From the NCBI GenBank assembly GCA_951799405.1, contig OX637343.1, positions 4,836,001-4,900,000 of the forward strand: a stretch of 64,000 nucleotides of DNA. The letters run 5' to 3'. The position numbers were made by a program, and so were the translations under genes. The notes under the pieces are model-generated. The model searched no databases, was not told where the DNA came from, and saw only the letters and a list, made by a program, of their open reading frames with translations. Positions within the stretch are counted from its first letter, which is position 1. Every line of letters starts with the position of its first letter. Of the stretch, positions 9,966-19,611 are shown one piece after another. This DNA is from Agapetus fuscipes (lineage: Eukaryota > Arthropoda > Insecta > Trichoptera > Glossosomatidae).

Positions 9966-10207
9966 TTATACGTGGTTTTACTTTTGTTGTGTCCCAAAAA
10001 AAAGTAATTTTAAAGCATGCTCGTAATTTTATTATCACAGATTTTAGGAACACCGTGTATTATTTTGCGTCTAGCTTAGACCACCCACGAGGCTTGCAAT
10101 TTTGTGTTACTTGCATTTTTAAGGCGAAAAGTACCTACTGACATACGTATTCTGGTTTTTATCACAAAAATGTCTTCTTTTGAAGTTTCGAGTATTTAGA
10201 GCTTTGG

Positions 10208-10400
10208 AATGCCAATGCCACCCCGGTTCAGGGAACGGCGGCAGGAGTTGCAAGGTTTATGTCCATGTGAGGTTTTCTTTATTTGTATGCACACATGCAG
10301 AATGTGTAGGCGCGAACCTACATGTGCCTGTCTGTAGGCATGCATTTCATATGAGCCTTAAATGCTTAGGTACATATCCTTGCAGCTTAGATTATAGATA
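10208..10400 (+). repeat. Rep-C copy, 5' truncated
   Basis: Begins at GAATGCCAATGCCACCCCGG and ends CAGCTTAGATTATAGATAG. It lacks the conserved first 50 bases. Confidence 0.7.
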
Positions 10401-10631
10401 GAATATTATGTTTTTACTTTCTTGCTATAGCTGAAGGCTATATTTAAAGAAAGTATTGATTTGTATGTGTGCCACTTCCCAAAATATTAGACCTAGAGAT
10501 ACCAAATTTTGGCTACATCGATTTTTTTGGACATGCATTAAGTATGAATAACACGACATTACACCAACTTGAAAATTGTAGATGGCTGCGATACAAAAAG
10601 AAAAAAAATCCACTTTTCTCAAAAAAGGCTA

Positions 10632-10730
10632 CAAGATTTTTTTCAAGAATTTAATTTATACAAGACAGCTCCAATAAAACAGTTCCAAGATTTTTTTCAA
10701 GAATTTAATTTATGCAAGAAAGTCGAGTGC
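10632..10730. repeat. Tandem duplication, about 54-bp unit
   Basis: CAAGATTTTTTTCAAGAATT followed by TAATTTATACAAGA occurs at 10632 and again at 10686, so about 45-54 bp is duplicated with few changes. The short open frames here are produced by this duplication. Confidence 0.75.
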
Positions 10731-11132
10731 AGATCCTGTGCAATTTATTAAAAAAAATGTTTTAAGTATTGTTGTGATTTGACTTGGGATTCTTTTAATT
10801 AAATGGCGATTTATCTATTTAACAAGATAGATTTTGCACAATATTGGTTCGGTATACAATAGGTAGGTACTGATCACTCTTCTCGCTCTAGCATATTTCT
10901 TCACGTAACAATGTTTCAAGCGACTCTGGCTGGCACACAGAATCTTGCATGTTTGAGTTACTTGCAATAGGATTGTTCGACACTATTCCAGAGATGGTCC
11001 ACACACCAGCAAACTAAGTGCCTAGGGTCACGTTCACACAAACTCATAGGAGATTATGCTAGAGGCAGACACTCACACACCAGCAAGCTATTTGTTTGGG
11101 CCCATCTCCATGAACTCACACGTTTGTAACAG

Positions 11133-11345
11133 TATTTTGCCTCACCAGAAACAAGTAGCGCCAATATCAATTCATAATTCGTTACTGAATTTTTTATATT
11201 AATTATTATCCAATGACATAATCTGTTAAACAAGGGTGAAAGGTATCGTCGATAGGGCACGGCGTAGGCGGGGTTCAAACTTGTGCTTGTTTCAATAACG
11301 CGAATTCGAGTGTCAAAACCTTATCTGCTCGACCATACCGGCGAT
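11133..11345 (-). mobile_element. SINE-D copy, diverged
   Basis: The minus strand starts with a tRNA-like head (GGTATGGTCGAGCAGATAAG, long variable arm, B-box-like AGTTTGAACCCC). The body resembles the D copies at 61450 and 63018, ending near the GGCCAGAAACAGG-like block (here CACCAGAAACAAG). It lies just upstream of the nanos 5' exon. Confidence 0.55.
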
Positions 11346-11403
11346 ATACAATATCATGTTTATAGTTTAAATTTAATTTCAACTTTTTCTCTTTCTGTTT
11401 TAG

Positions 11404-11467
11404 ATATTTCTTCGCCTGTTCTAAAATTTTCTTACCGGATTTCCGAGCATTTCTTTCAAGAAAACAA
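11404..11467 (+). other. nanos: nanos 5' exon (mostly untranslated)
   Basis: A 64-bp exon bounded by an acceptor-like CTTTCTGTTTTAG ending at 11403 and a strong donor, AAAACAA followed by GTAAGT, at 11468. Its last base is the A of the predicted start codon: joined to 11885 it gives AAAACAATGGCACC, a favourable start context. The exon could begin further upstream if the acceptor is not used. The exon is inferred from splice signals only. Confidence 0.5.
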
Positions 11468-14400
11468 GTAAGTTTTTTTTACTCTGTAACTTGTAATTGG
11501 TTTTTAGGATTAGGGAACCTCAAGCTCATGATATGTGGATTGTATTTTTATTACACAATTTATTTCAGACTCAGCTGTCGCTTTACGACCTTCACAATAC
11601 AACAGTCCGTTGGTTTCTGAAGCTAAAGTTTCGGTCCTCATTTTATAGTAAGAATGAAGATCATTCTCGACATTGAGAATTGTTAGATTAGAGACTTTAC
11701 AAGAACATCCAACCAAATACTCGAGCAATCTCAAACAATACAAATCAATATCAAATACAAATTATTTAAATACCTAACATCTTTTGATTTCTAGAGAGAC
11801 TTTACAGATTTTACAATTAACTCACACTGACAAACACAACACACAACTACATATTCCTAACCATGTTAATATTTAATATTGCAGTGGCACCTTCGTTGGA
11901 ACAAATAATGGATGACTTCCGAAACAACGGATTCGACCCCAGCGAGAGCATTTACATGCAACTTTTCGGCCATGATACATCCTCCTCCTCTTCTTCCTCA
12001 GCTACCACATCCCCAATTTACTCGTCCTCTTTTCCTTCTCCATTCCCTTTTTCGTTCAATGAAGTTCAATCTAACGCTAGAGAACCTTTAGCAGATCCGT
12101 TCATTTCATTTTCGTCAAGAGCTAATGGAATTTACGCAGCTGCCAGCGCACCTATTGCTTCGGCTGAATCAGTCGACTATATTGCTCCCATTGGTCGAAA
12201 ATCTTCAATTTACTTAAATAATTCCTCTGATATGCGATATGCGAATTCTGGTGTTGAACCAATTCCTGTTTATACATCAGGTTTTCCTTCTGTCAACATC
12301 CCAGGATATGGAAATCCTTCTGATCCAGACTATGCATTTCCGTCAGTTGACTACGGTCATCGTTCTCCTAAATATTCTGCTACTCGTTACGTCAACACGA
12401 ACGCTTCAACCCATCCAATTTCCTCAGTTGCATCAGCTTCATATGGTGCGAAATCTCCAACATACTCTGGTCCTTCCTCTTCTAAAATTCCAAGATACGT
12501 AAATGGTTCGGTGAATTCATTTAAAGAATCTGCGGCAGAGGGTCATATGAATCTGGTTGATGACGCTGCTATGAGTGAAATTCAGCTTCAAGAAGAAGGA
12601 TGGAAGCTGTACGCCTTGGTGCATAGCGTACCCTGTAAGTTATACTCTTTATTTTTCAAGTAAAAGTTAAGGGTTTGTGTATTGACATTGTGAACATTCA
12701 TTTTAAATCAATAATGTAAAATTAAAACTAGGTTTTCTTAATGAGTTGATTTCTTTCCTCTAGCGCTTTCAATGTTATCACACCATTATCAAGAGAACAA
12801 CTTAAAGATCTAAAATCACAAGTGTCAAGGCCTATAAATATAAGATATAAAGAATGCATTAGGACAGGGGTCGGCAACCTTTTGAGTCGGAAGAGCCAAA
12901 ATTTACAATTTACAAATTTCAAAGAGTTAACCCTTCCCACACCCCACCATAGCTCCGCCATTAACAACTTTTTCCAGAATTCACTTTAATAATTTTAGGT
13001 CTGCTGTTCTCTTGATTATGGTTTGATAACATTGGAAATAAAACAACCCACTTATTTACCTTTCAGGTGGCAATATTGGGTATTTGCCATAGGAATTATG
13101 TCTATTACTCCGTATTCAAATACTCACCATAACCACTACTCGCGGCATCTCTAGTAATAGAAAATATGGAAATGATGGGTACATAATAAATCAACTGTTC
13201 TGTTTGCTTTGCAGTGCCTTTGCTTGCGCCAGAGTGCAAGAAGGAAGTTCAGAAGGAAGAACCCAAGAAGAAACCAAGCTCCAAACCACTGCAGAGATCC
13301 AAGTGGGCACCCAAGAAAAACTATGATGTAAGCTTAACTTAAGGAAGTTTCTGGTTTCACTAATTGATATGTGACTAAAGCCGAGTTTACATTACGAAAC
13401 TAGTGGCATGAAAGTAGTTTCGTGACATTAGTTTTACCAACAGTTTCACATGTAATTTCATACTTTCATAATGCAAGCATTAATTTGACAAAAGCAAGTA
13501 AGTTTCGTACCGTGCGCAATTTTTTGACGGAATTAGTGCATGCAACTAATTTCATAGTGTAGATGCAACGTGAAACTAGTGTCGCGAAAGCGCCTGGACT
13601 GTGCGGATGCGTATTTTTATCACTGCGCGCTTCAAGTTGGCTTCAAGCGATGATATTGGCTTTGATGCTGACTGGTCATTGCGATACTGTGGATTTCGTG
13701 ACACACAAAATTACTTTTGTATATATCGAAAGTACTTTCGTCAAACTGAGTTCAACATGCATGCCACTACTTTCGTAATGTAAACTCGGCTTTACTTCAA
13801 CATTTTTTATTCTTATAACCGTCCTATACACTGCTCTTTAATTTTTTTTTCCAGACCGGATGTAATTTAGTAATTTACCCCCGTATCTGTAACTCCATCC
13901 CCATTTCCGCTAGTGGTGGCAAGAGCCTCTGCAGATTTGCCTCTATTTTTTCCTATCTTTGCATACCTCTTTCGATTCATTCATATCCATCACACCCTTC
14001 TAATTGATTTCCTTCTTTTACTTTCGCTTTGTCCGATTCGCTTTCACTGATCTGATCCAGCCATACTTGTTCGGTATTCGCTTTCCTCTTTTCCCTTCCA
14101 AATTTCATAATAACAATTTTAGGATGATTATTTGGTGAGCATTTTTTGTGTGATTCACATCTTAAAAGCCCTCTGCGAGCTTTGTCGTCATCAAAGAAAG
14201 CGGCAATTCTCAAGCAAGACTCTAATTAGTGTAATCCTCTACAAAGTTCCTCTTTTTGTATCTGCTGACAATTTGTTTTCTCTTTTCAGCGGTTTTGCCC
14301 ATTCTGCCATAAGAATAGAGAAAGATCCTACATATTTACAGCCCACCCTCTCAAGGACGACTTTGGACTTGTTGTTTGCCCCGTTCTGATGAACTACGTG

Positions 14401-14538
14401 TGCCCTAACTGCCAAGCCACTGGGCCATATGCCCACACCATCAGCCACTGCCCTTTTAAGCCCTCCATGCCTACACTGCGTCAACTTCTGGCTACCAAGT
14501 TTATGTCTAATGGCATGCCAAGGATCATAGGACTGTAA
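11467..14538 (+). CDS. nanos: Nanos-family zinc-finger protein (spliced)
   Basis: Nanos proteins act with Pumilio to repress target mRNAs by recruiting deadenylase, mainly in germ cells. The C terminus has the double CCHC finger: FCPFCHKN, then YIFTAHPLKDDFGLVVC, then CPVLMNYVCPNCQATG and YAHTISHCP. The two C-C-H-C sets are complete and the N of CHKN is the usual family residue. Coding joins: A at 11467, 11885-12634, 13215-13327, 14290-14538, giving 370 aa. Residues 1-250 are low-complexity, Ser/Pro/Tyr-rich, with a Ser run near residue 30. Exon 3 is Lys-rich. All donors and acceptors are GT-AG and phases agree. An alternative start is the ATG at 11863, read through without the first intron, which adds seven residues. 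There is one finger-bearing gene in the window and no sign of decay. Confidence 0.9.
11885..12634 (+). CDS. nanos: nanos coding exon 2 (N-terminal region)
   Basis: 750 bp. The acceptor TTTAATATTGCAG ends at 11884; the donor GTAAGT is at 12635. It encodes MAPSLEQIMDDFRNNGF at the start (the M needs the upstream A) and QLQEEGWKLYALVHSVP at the end, leaving one base of a split codon. Ser, Pro and Tyr are enriched and there is no globular domain. The N terminus of Nanos proteins can bind NOT1, but I cannot point to a certain NOT1-binding motif here. Confidence 0.85.
12865..12985 (+). mobile_element. hAT-like element end in nanos intron
   Basis: CAGGGGTCGGCAACCTTTTG then AGTCGGAAGAGCC resembles the widely seen hAT-type terminus CAGGGGTCGGCAA. 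No matching right end or target duplication is visible, so this is probably a fragment. Confidence 0.5.
13215..13327 (+). CDS. nanos: nanos coding exon 3 (Lys-rich linker)
   Basis: 113 bp between the acceptor TTTGCTTTGCAG and donor GTAAGC. It encodes LPLLAPECKKEVQKEEPKKK and KPLQRSKWAPKKNYD, in phase with both neighbours. The basic stretch directly before the zinc finger may contribute to RNA contact, as is known for Nanos C-terminal regions. Confidence 0.85.
13376..13794. mobile_element. Foldback MITE in nanos intron 3
   Basis: Terminal inverted repeat TAAAGCCGAGTTTACATTAC at the left and GTAATGTAAACTCGGCTTTA at the right, followed inward by GAAACTAGTGGCATG and its mirror with small changes. 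419 bp, AT-rich, with ACTTTCG/CGAAAGT-like subrepeats inside. The flank suggests a TA or TAA duplication. The 60-71 codon frames inside are not genes. Confidence 0.75.
13858..14105 (-). mobile_element. RTE-like LINE 3' end fragment
   Basis: The minus strand gives YEWIESKEVCKDRK-like and CHH-like remnants and matches the 3' end of the 53.6 kb RTE-like copy (AGAGCCTCTGCAGATTTGCC against its GGAGGCGCATCTGCGG region). It carries several frameshifts. It is inserted in nanos intron 3 in antisense. Confidence 0.6.
14119..14225 (-). mobile_element. SINE-A 3' fragment
   Basis: AGGATGATTATTTGGTGAGC to GCGGCAATTCTCAAGCAAGAC is the reverse of the SINE-A tail module. It ends 65 bp before the nanos zinc-finger exon. 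Confidence 0.7.
14290..14538 (+). CDS. nanos: nanos terminal exon (double CCHC zinc finger)
   Basis: 249 bp, phase 0, acceptor CTCTTTTCAG. It encodes the whole zinc-finger domain in about the first 55 residues and a 27-residue tail ending MPRIIGL, then TAA. Zinc ligands: Cys 3 and 6, His 19, Cys 30, then Cys 38 and 41, His 49, Cys 54 counted from the exon's first residue. All eight are present. Confidence 0.93.
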   Translation, partial: RFCPFCHKNRERSYIFTAHPLKDDFGLVVCPVLMNYVCPNCQATGPYAHTISHCPFKPSMPTLRQLLATKFMSNGMPRIIGL

Positions 14539-14541
14539 ATA
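14534..14541 (+). promoter_or_regulatory. Pumilio-type site over the nanos stop codon
   Basis: TGTAAATA matches the PUF-protein consensus TGTANATA exactly. It overlaps the nanos TAA stop (14536-14538), so binding would sit on the termination codon. Binding is inferred. Confidence 0.5.
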
Positions 14542-14728
14542 ATGTGGTTACAGTTTTTAGGTTAGAATATGTGAAATTCTAAGGCAACAGATGCACACAG
14601 CTTAAACTAAATTTAGATATCAGCTCAAGTAGAGCCCTGTTATGATTTATGGTTATTTGATTTTTGTTCAACACAATAATTCTGAAATTTTGGCAATTGA
14701 GCTATCAAAAGTGACATTAAATCATTGA

Positions 14729-14736
14729 TGTAAATA
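14729..14736 (+). promoter_or_regulatory. Pumilio-type site in the nanos 3' UTR
   Basis: A second exact TGTAAATA, about 190 bases after the stop and 31 bases before the polyadenylation signal. Position and identity suit regulation by Pumilio or another PUF protein. Confidence 0.55.
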
Positions 14737-14766
14737 TACTTTATTTATATCGATTCATTAAATTAA

Positions 14767-14772
14767 AATAAA
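14767..14772 (+). terminator. nanos polyadenylation signal
   Basis: AATAAA about 230 bases after the stop, within AT-rich DNA. It is the first canonical signal downstream. Cleavage is expected close to the foldback MITE that begins at 14803. Confidence 0.6.
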
Positions 14773-14802
14773 ACTGTCAACATATCACAGAATATAACTT
14801 AA

Positions 14803-14976
14803 TGGGGCGTCCACACGCTTGCCAACCATTCACAAGTCAAGCGCACAGTGTGTCGTCTAGAACATGCTAGCTGGACAAAATTAGTCCATTAGACAAATTT
14901 TTGTCCAGCTAGCATGTTCTAGACGACACACTGTGCGCTTGACTTGTGAATGGTTGGCAAGCGTGTGGACGCCCCA
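14803..14976. mobile_element. Perfect foldback MITE, TAA target duplication
   Basis: By eye, the 79-base arms (14802-14880 and 14899-14977) are exact reverse complements with an 18-base loop. Ends TGGGGCGTCCACACG / CGTGTGGACGCCCCA are flanked on both sides by TAA. A 3-bp TWA duplication is characteristic of PIF/Harbinger-type elements. No transposase. The lack of arm divergence implies recent insertion or gene conversion. Confidence 0.8.
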
Positions 14977-15186
14977 TAAGAATTCACATATTCTCTAAAA
15001 TAAAAAAAAACATCTAGAAAATGATTGCTTAGATGTTTTAACAACTGAGCTTTTAAACTATGATGGTTACATTTCTATGGGTTGATTTTATAAACGTTTC
15101 ATATTTGTAAAAATGTGCAGAAGAAATGTTGTCTATTTGAGGTTATGTGTCACTTTGACACATAGAAATGCTTATCATACAGCTTA

Positions 15187-15540
15187 AAGGCTTGTTCGCA
15201 CAGGGCCACTGTTTTAGTCCAGTACCGAGTAATTTAGTGGTGGGCGGGGCCACAGAGTATGTAGGTTTATAGAGAGCGGTCTTAGAACAAAAAAAATGTG
15301 ACCAAGAAGTATTATTTTTATATGAAACGATGGATAGCGCCAGTTATGATAGTTTAGTATTGTCTAGACTCGTAGGGTAGTTACTGGCGCTATCCATCGT
15401 TTCATATAAAAATAATACTTCTTGGTTACATTTTTTTTGTTCTAAGACCGCTCTCTATAAACCTACATACTCTGTGGCCCCGCCCACCACTAAATTACTC
15501 GGTACTGGACTAAAACAGTGGCCTTGTGCGAACAAGCCTT
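15187..15540. mobile_element. Long foldback MITE
   Basis: Arms of 158 bases (15187-15344 and 15383-15540) differ at two positions by eye, with a 38-base loop. Ends AAGGCTTGTTCGCACA / TGTGCGAACAAGCCTT lie next to TAA on both sides. Same style as the element 210 bp upstream but unrelated in sequence. Transcribed, it would form a hairpin of about 158 bp. Confidence 0.8.
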
Positions 15541-15854
15541 AAGTGAGTGTTTATAGTAATATTTTTATGCAAAAAAGCTCTTTTGAGTATTCCATTTTTA
15601 AATTTATTTCCCAATTTAATGAAATTTAGGGTTTAAGCAACCCAAATACGCAGTCAGCTACAAATGCTTGCTTTATAACAATAGGTTAAGTATTAGACAT
15701 CAATCAAAATAAAATAAATAGATTGGGCTTGCCATTTTTCCATTCTAATGTGCGTGCCATTGGATGCAAGTAGGGGAAAACATCAGACAAGAGATAGTGT
15801 CATACATTTAAAATAAACATAACAAATTTTGAATTTCAGTTTTAGGCTTACACG

Positions 15855-16225
15855 CCAGCTGATGAGTCGTTTTCCAAGATCTGTTGCCGAGGTCTGTGGG
15901 ATCTGGAGCTTAAAAACATTTTTCCCATATCTACGATGGGCTTCTTCAGCGTGAAAGTGAAGAAGATGATGTTGTTCGCACAGTGTTACATTAATAGTAA
16001 ATATATGTCGCTGCTCCACCAACACAACACACATGTAGAGTGTCTTCCTCTTTCATTCTTATATCCCGAGTCCACCCCATACCTACCTTCATCACAGTTT
16101 CATCTACTTCACTTTTACGCTGAAGAAGCCCATTGCAGACATGAACAAAATGTCCGGAAAGTCCAACACCCACAGACAACGGCAACACACCCCGGGAAGC
16201 AACCAACTCTCCAGCAGCAACAAGT
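15855..16225. mobile_element. Diverged foldback with decayed hammerhead-like cores
   Basis: Two arms of about 115 bp face each other. Both contain the block CTGAAGAAGCCCAT (minus at 15949 downward, plus at 16120 upward) followed by a second stem strand and CAAAATG or AAAAATG. These look like C-to-T decay of the CGAAACG seen in the intact relatives at 17.6 and 20.3 kb. The similar peptides read from both arms (LLHF-AEEAH) reflect this DNA homology and not a gene. Confidence 0.55.
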
Positions 16226-16363
16226 TTTGTTATACAGGTCTCTGGTACTCCATATATTTCTTTTATTTTGATCGATGGTAATAGATTTATAATCTTTGGT
16301 TTTTACTTCATTTCCATTAATTTTTACTTATTAAGTAGCGTAAGTTTTAATAATTTGTCAATA

Positions 16364-16754
16364 ACGTGCTGTGGTGATTCACGTGCTGTGGTGATTCACG
16401 TGCTGTGGTGATTCACTTGCTGTGGTGATTCACGTGCTGTGGTGATTCACTGGCTGTGGTGATTCACGTGCTGTGGTGATTCACTTGCTGTGGTGATTCA
16501 CGTGCTGTGGTGATTCACTTGCTGTGGTGATTCACGTGCTGTGGTGATTCACGTGCTGTGGTGATTCACGTGCTGTGGTGATTCACGTGCTGTGGTGATT
16601 CACTTGCTGTGGTGATTCACGTGCTGTGGTGATTCACGTGCTGTGGTGATTCACTTGCTGTGGTGATTCACGTGCTGTGGTGATTCACGTGCTGTGGTGA
16701 TTCACTTGCTGTGGTGATTCACGTGCTGTGGTGATTCACGTGCTGTGGTAATTC
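16364..16754. repeat. 17-bp minisatellite, 23 units
   Basis: Unit ACGTGCTGTGGTGATTC, 23 consecutive copies without length change. Variation is almost confined to bases 3-4: ACGTG (16 units), ACTTG (units 4, 8, 10, 15, 18, 21), ACTGG (unit 6), plus one change in unit 23. ACTTG units recur every third unit from 15 on, a 51-bp higher-order period. Fifteen unit joints create CACGTG. Confidence 0.95.
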
Positions 16755-17054
16755 ACAGCGAGGATACTGCAAACCCATAGCATCTCCTCAACAGACATGC
16801 TTTTAAATTTGACAAACTCTCGGCTTGTGCAGTAAGGCATTCTACCACATAAACCGGCAATCCAAAAAACATGAATTTTACCAGTATTTTATTTAATTTT
16901 AGCTTGCTGACTAATGCATCGTAGTTTTTGAATTTTTATCAAATTTGTTCATTTATTAAACTCTAAACAAACCTTTGAGTAATATTTTCTGTACCTTCTG
17001 TTTTTGCCTTTTTTTTGTTTTTTTTTTTGTTTTTTTTCCCCGTTCATTATGTAA

Positions 17055-17245
17055 ATTGCCAAGGTATATTAACATTTGGAATTCACATTTAGTGCATGCC
17101 CACAAACAAACACTTGTAAGAAGTTTTCACTCATGCTTTCTGCGCCTGCACTTGAAAAGTAAAACCTAACCACAAATTAATATTCATACCATGTTATTGA
17201 CAAAGTGAACCAATTTTTACTGTGTTCGTCAGTCTCGCACAAGGG
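17055..17245 (-). repeat. Rep-C copy, diverged
   Basis: Traces of reverse Rep-C: ATTCACATTTAGTGCATGCCCACAAACA, GACAAAGTGAACCAATTTTTAC and GTCAGTCTCGCAC. Many substitutions. It is preceded by a T-rich run (17003-17040). Confidence 0.5.
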
Positions 17246-17537
17246 CTCTTTCCTACCAATAAACTGCAGCCCTGCTAACAAAAAATCAAGTAAATTTGAT
17301 AAAACTGGTTTTGTGTACATTCTTAGAAAAGGTATACATCTAAAAAAGGAATAATCGTATTTGATATATTTTTGTATGTAGCAAAACCTCATTTCTTTTT
17401 TCAAAAGTCAATATTTAGCCAATCAAGTAAAACAAATCTAATAAATATCAGTTGCAATAAATTTCCAAGGACTGTATCATTTAAGTTACTTAACACTGTT
17501 GTTAGGTTTAAGTTAGAATTACGGTCGTTTGACATTT

Positions 17538-17765
17538 TGACAATTATATTAATTTTCGGATATTTAACGAACCGTTCGGTGAGAACTTACATTATTCTCT
17601 ACGTTTCGTCAGCGACGTAGCCGACGTCTTCAGGAGAACATCCTGTCTTCGGGAGAACATCCTGTTCTCCTGAAGACGTCGGCTACGTTGCTGACGAAAC
17701 GTACAGAATAATGTAAGTTCTCACCGAACGGTTCGTTAAATATCCGAAAATTAATATAATTGTCA
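17538..17765. mobile_element. Foldback with hammerhead-ribozyme-like motif on each strand
   Basis: Arms 17538-17640 and 17663-17765 are nearly exact reverse complements. Each arm carries CTGAAGA, a short hairpin, GAAAC and GTA in the order of a hammerhead core: minus strand 17638-17595 and plus strand 17665-17708. On the minus strand TTCTC before the core pairs perfectly with GAGAA after GTA (stem I, 5 bp); on the plus strand one mismatch has arisen. Stem II is GTC/GAC with one extra base after CTGAAGA. Hammerheads of this kind are known in Penelope-like retroelement ends. Confidence 0.6.
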
Positions 17766-18477
17766 TAACACTGTTGTTTGTTTTGTTTTTATATTAAAAA
17801 GGTATTTTAATTAAATTTGCTCTCAAATGAACAAAATAAGTTAGCTAAGACACAAACCAAAGTGATGGATCTCTTTAGGAATAATATATTACTTCTAAGG
17901 CCTGGTATTTTCAAGCTAAGTAAACTAAAATGCAATTAATTAAGATTCAACTTCCCGAATGGCGAATAGTAACTACTATAGTAACTAACACTAAGTATTT
18001 TCAAGATGGTGTCATCTTCACTGACAGCAGCTGTTGGTTTTTGATGTGGGGATACATACACATGAAACAACTTAAGATTTTTTGTGTCGTTTCCCAGCTT
18101 TATGGAGGTTAGACATTTGTTTTTAATGACCAGTTGTTTTAAAGCTTTTGAATGGTATTGTTATCATTTTCAGATTTTGGGAGGGGGTTTGTCATTTTGG
18201 ATCTTTTTGGTAGATAGTTAACTCAAACTGGAGTATTTTGAGTCAGTAGAAAGTAATGGTTAACTAAAATGATAGGTACTCAACTTGAAAATACTATGTG
18301 CCAGTAGACGCCCGAAAGATTGAAGACTTTGATTTGAATCAGTTTTCAAATTTGAACAGTTTTATTAAGTCGAATATTTTTAGTTTAAGTACAAATAATA
18401 TTAATACACACTTTCTTCATTATCCATATTTCTGTTTTTTTTTATCTTTAATTTAATTTAAGTTAGTTTTTAAGGGA
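17766..18477. other. No supported gene
   Basis: AT-rich DNA. 17915-18300 has a short inverted similarity (ATTTTCAAGCTAAGTAAACT against GTTAACTAAAATGATAGGTACTCAACTTGAAAATAC), suggesting another small terminal-inverted-repeat element. The 60-codon frame at 17930 is not supported. Confidence 0.35.
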
Positions 18478-18997
18478 TCCTTTAAGACATTGACTTATGA
18501 TAGCTGTGGACTAGAAACTATTTTAACAAAAAAAGACGTGCTGAATTTGTTTCAAATTACTTAAACGCAAATAGTCAGTATGAAAGACAACAAAGATCTT
18601 CCACAGTGTCATTTAGTTGTAAACAAAAAAAACTTGGGTGAAGCATTGCAATCTTTCCAGAAAGTTGGAAGCTTTGAAACTCACACCTGTGTGAACATTG
18701 TGCGTACGCTTTGTAAATCTTTTGACTGGTAAATTTGTCTAGTTTTTAAACATAAAAGGCATTATTTTAGGACTTTATGGATGTGTAGGGACTGGAAAAT
18801 TTCGCGAACGCGATAAAACGAATTTATTCGCGAATTTTGATGTTTTTACGCGAATAACGCGAAATTTGAGGTTTTACGCAAATATCGCGAATTTTCGTAA
18901 TTTTGCTAGAAATTGTGTGAAAAAGTTGTCATGGGTCGCTTTTGCAACGCAATGATTTTGTGGGAAAGAAAAGATTCCTGCGAAAACCCTTGTAAGG

Positions 18998-19285
18998 TGC
19001 AAAGCGCAGGAAACTTGGTCGGTGTTATAGCCGAGGGGGCCAAGTGGGCTGATCTTTCAACGTTGAAACACGCTAGAACGCTAGACGCGGGGATCGATCC
19101 CCGCCTGGGTCATTTGACCATAAATTTGACCCTGGTTCAACAAATGTTATCGGGTAATTATAAAGTAATATTTCATTAAAATAAACAATAATGAAATATT
19201 AATTAATGATATTAATACCTGTTTCTGGCCAGGCAGAGTAGGTTGGTGAACTGCATTCCTATTCACAAATCTATTTTGTTAAAAA
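18998..19285 (+). mobile_element. SINE-D copy, full length
   Basis: The head GGTGTTATAGCCGAGGGGGCC, a long variable arm and B-box-like GGGGATCGATCCCC resemble a class II (Leu/Ser-type) tRNA. The body has TTTGACCCTGGTTCAACA and TGTTTCTGGCCAGGCAG and ends ATTCACAAATCTATTTTG. The 88-codon frame is not conserved among copies. Confidence 0.75.
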
Positions 19286-19307
19286 AATTAATGATAAGCA
19301 GAACTTT

Positions 19308-19611
19308 GACCGGTCCGTAGTCGTAGTGGTAAGTAAGTGGTAACACTCCGGACTCGTAACTGGAGGGTTATGGGTTCGAATCCCGGCGGAGCACAAAAAA
19401 AATACCATTAATATTTTTAAATTTGCTCTTCGCTGGGTTGAAAAATTCATAAACCTTTGCCAAAGACCGATCATCAAAAGGTCCATCCAGCCTTACAAAA
19501 ACTGGGTCTTGCTTGAGAATTGGCGCTTTCTACAGCGACGATCAAGCTCGCAGAGGGCTCTTGAGGTGTGATACACACAAAAACAGCGCTCACCAAATAA
19601 ATCAGCCTAAT
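19308..19611 (+). mobile_element. SINE-A copy, full length
   Basis: Head GACCGGTCCGTAGTCGTAGTGG with a small internal duplication (GTAAGTAAGTGGTAAC), B box GGTTCGAATCCC, complete body and the AACAGCGCTCACCAAATAAA tail, followed by a T run. Confidence 0.85.

Noticed and set aside
15783..16271. Similar peptides LLHFHAEEAH and LLHFYAEEAH on opposite strands
   Set aside because: They come from the two arms of one foldback; the likeness exists at DNA level and no gene is needed.
16364..16754. CRISPR-like array
   Set aside because: Units are contiguous 17-mers with no unique spacers and the host is an animal; it is a minisatellite.
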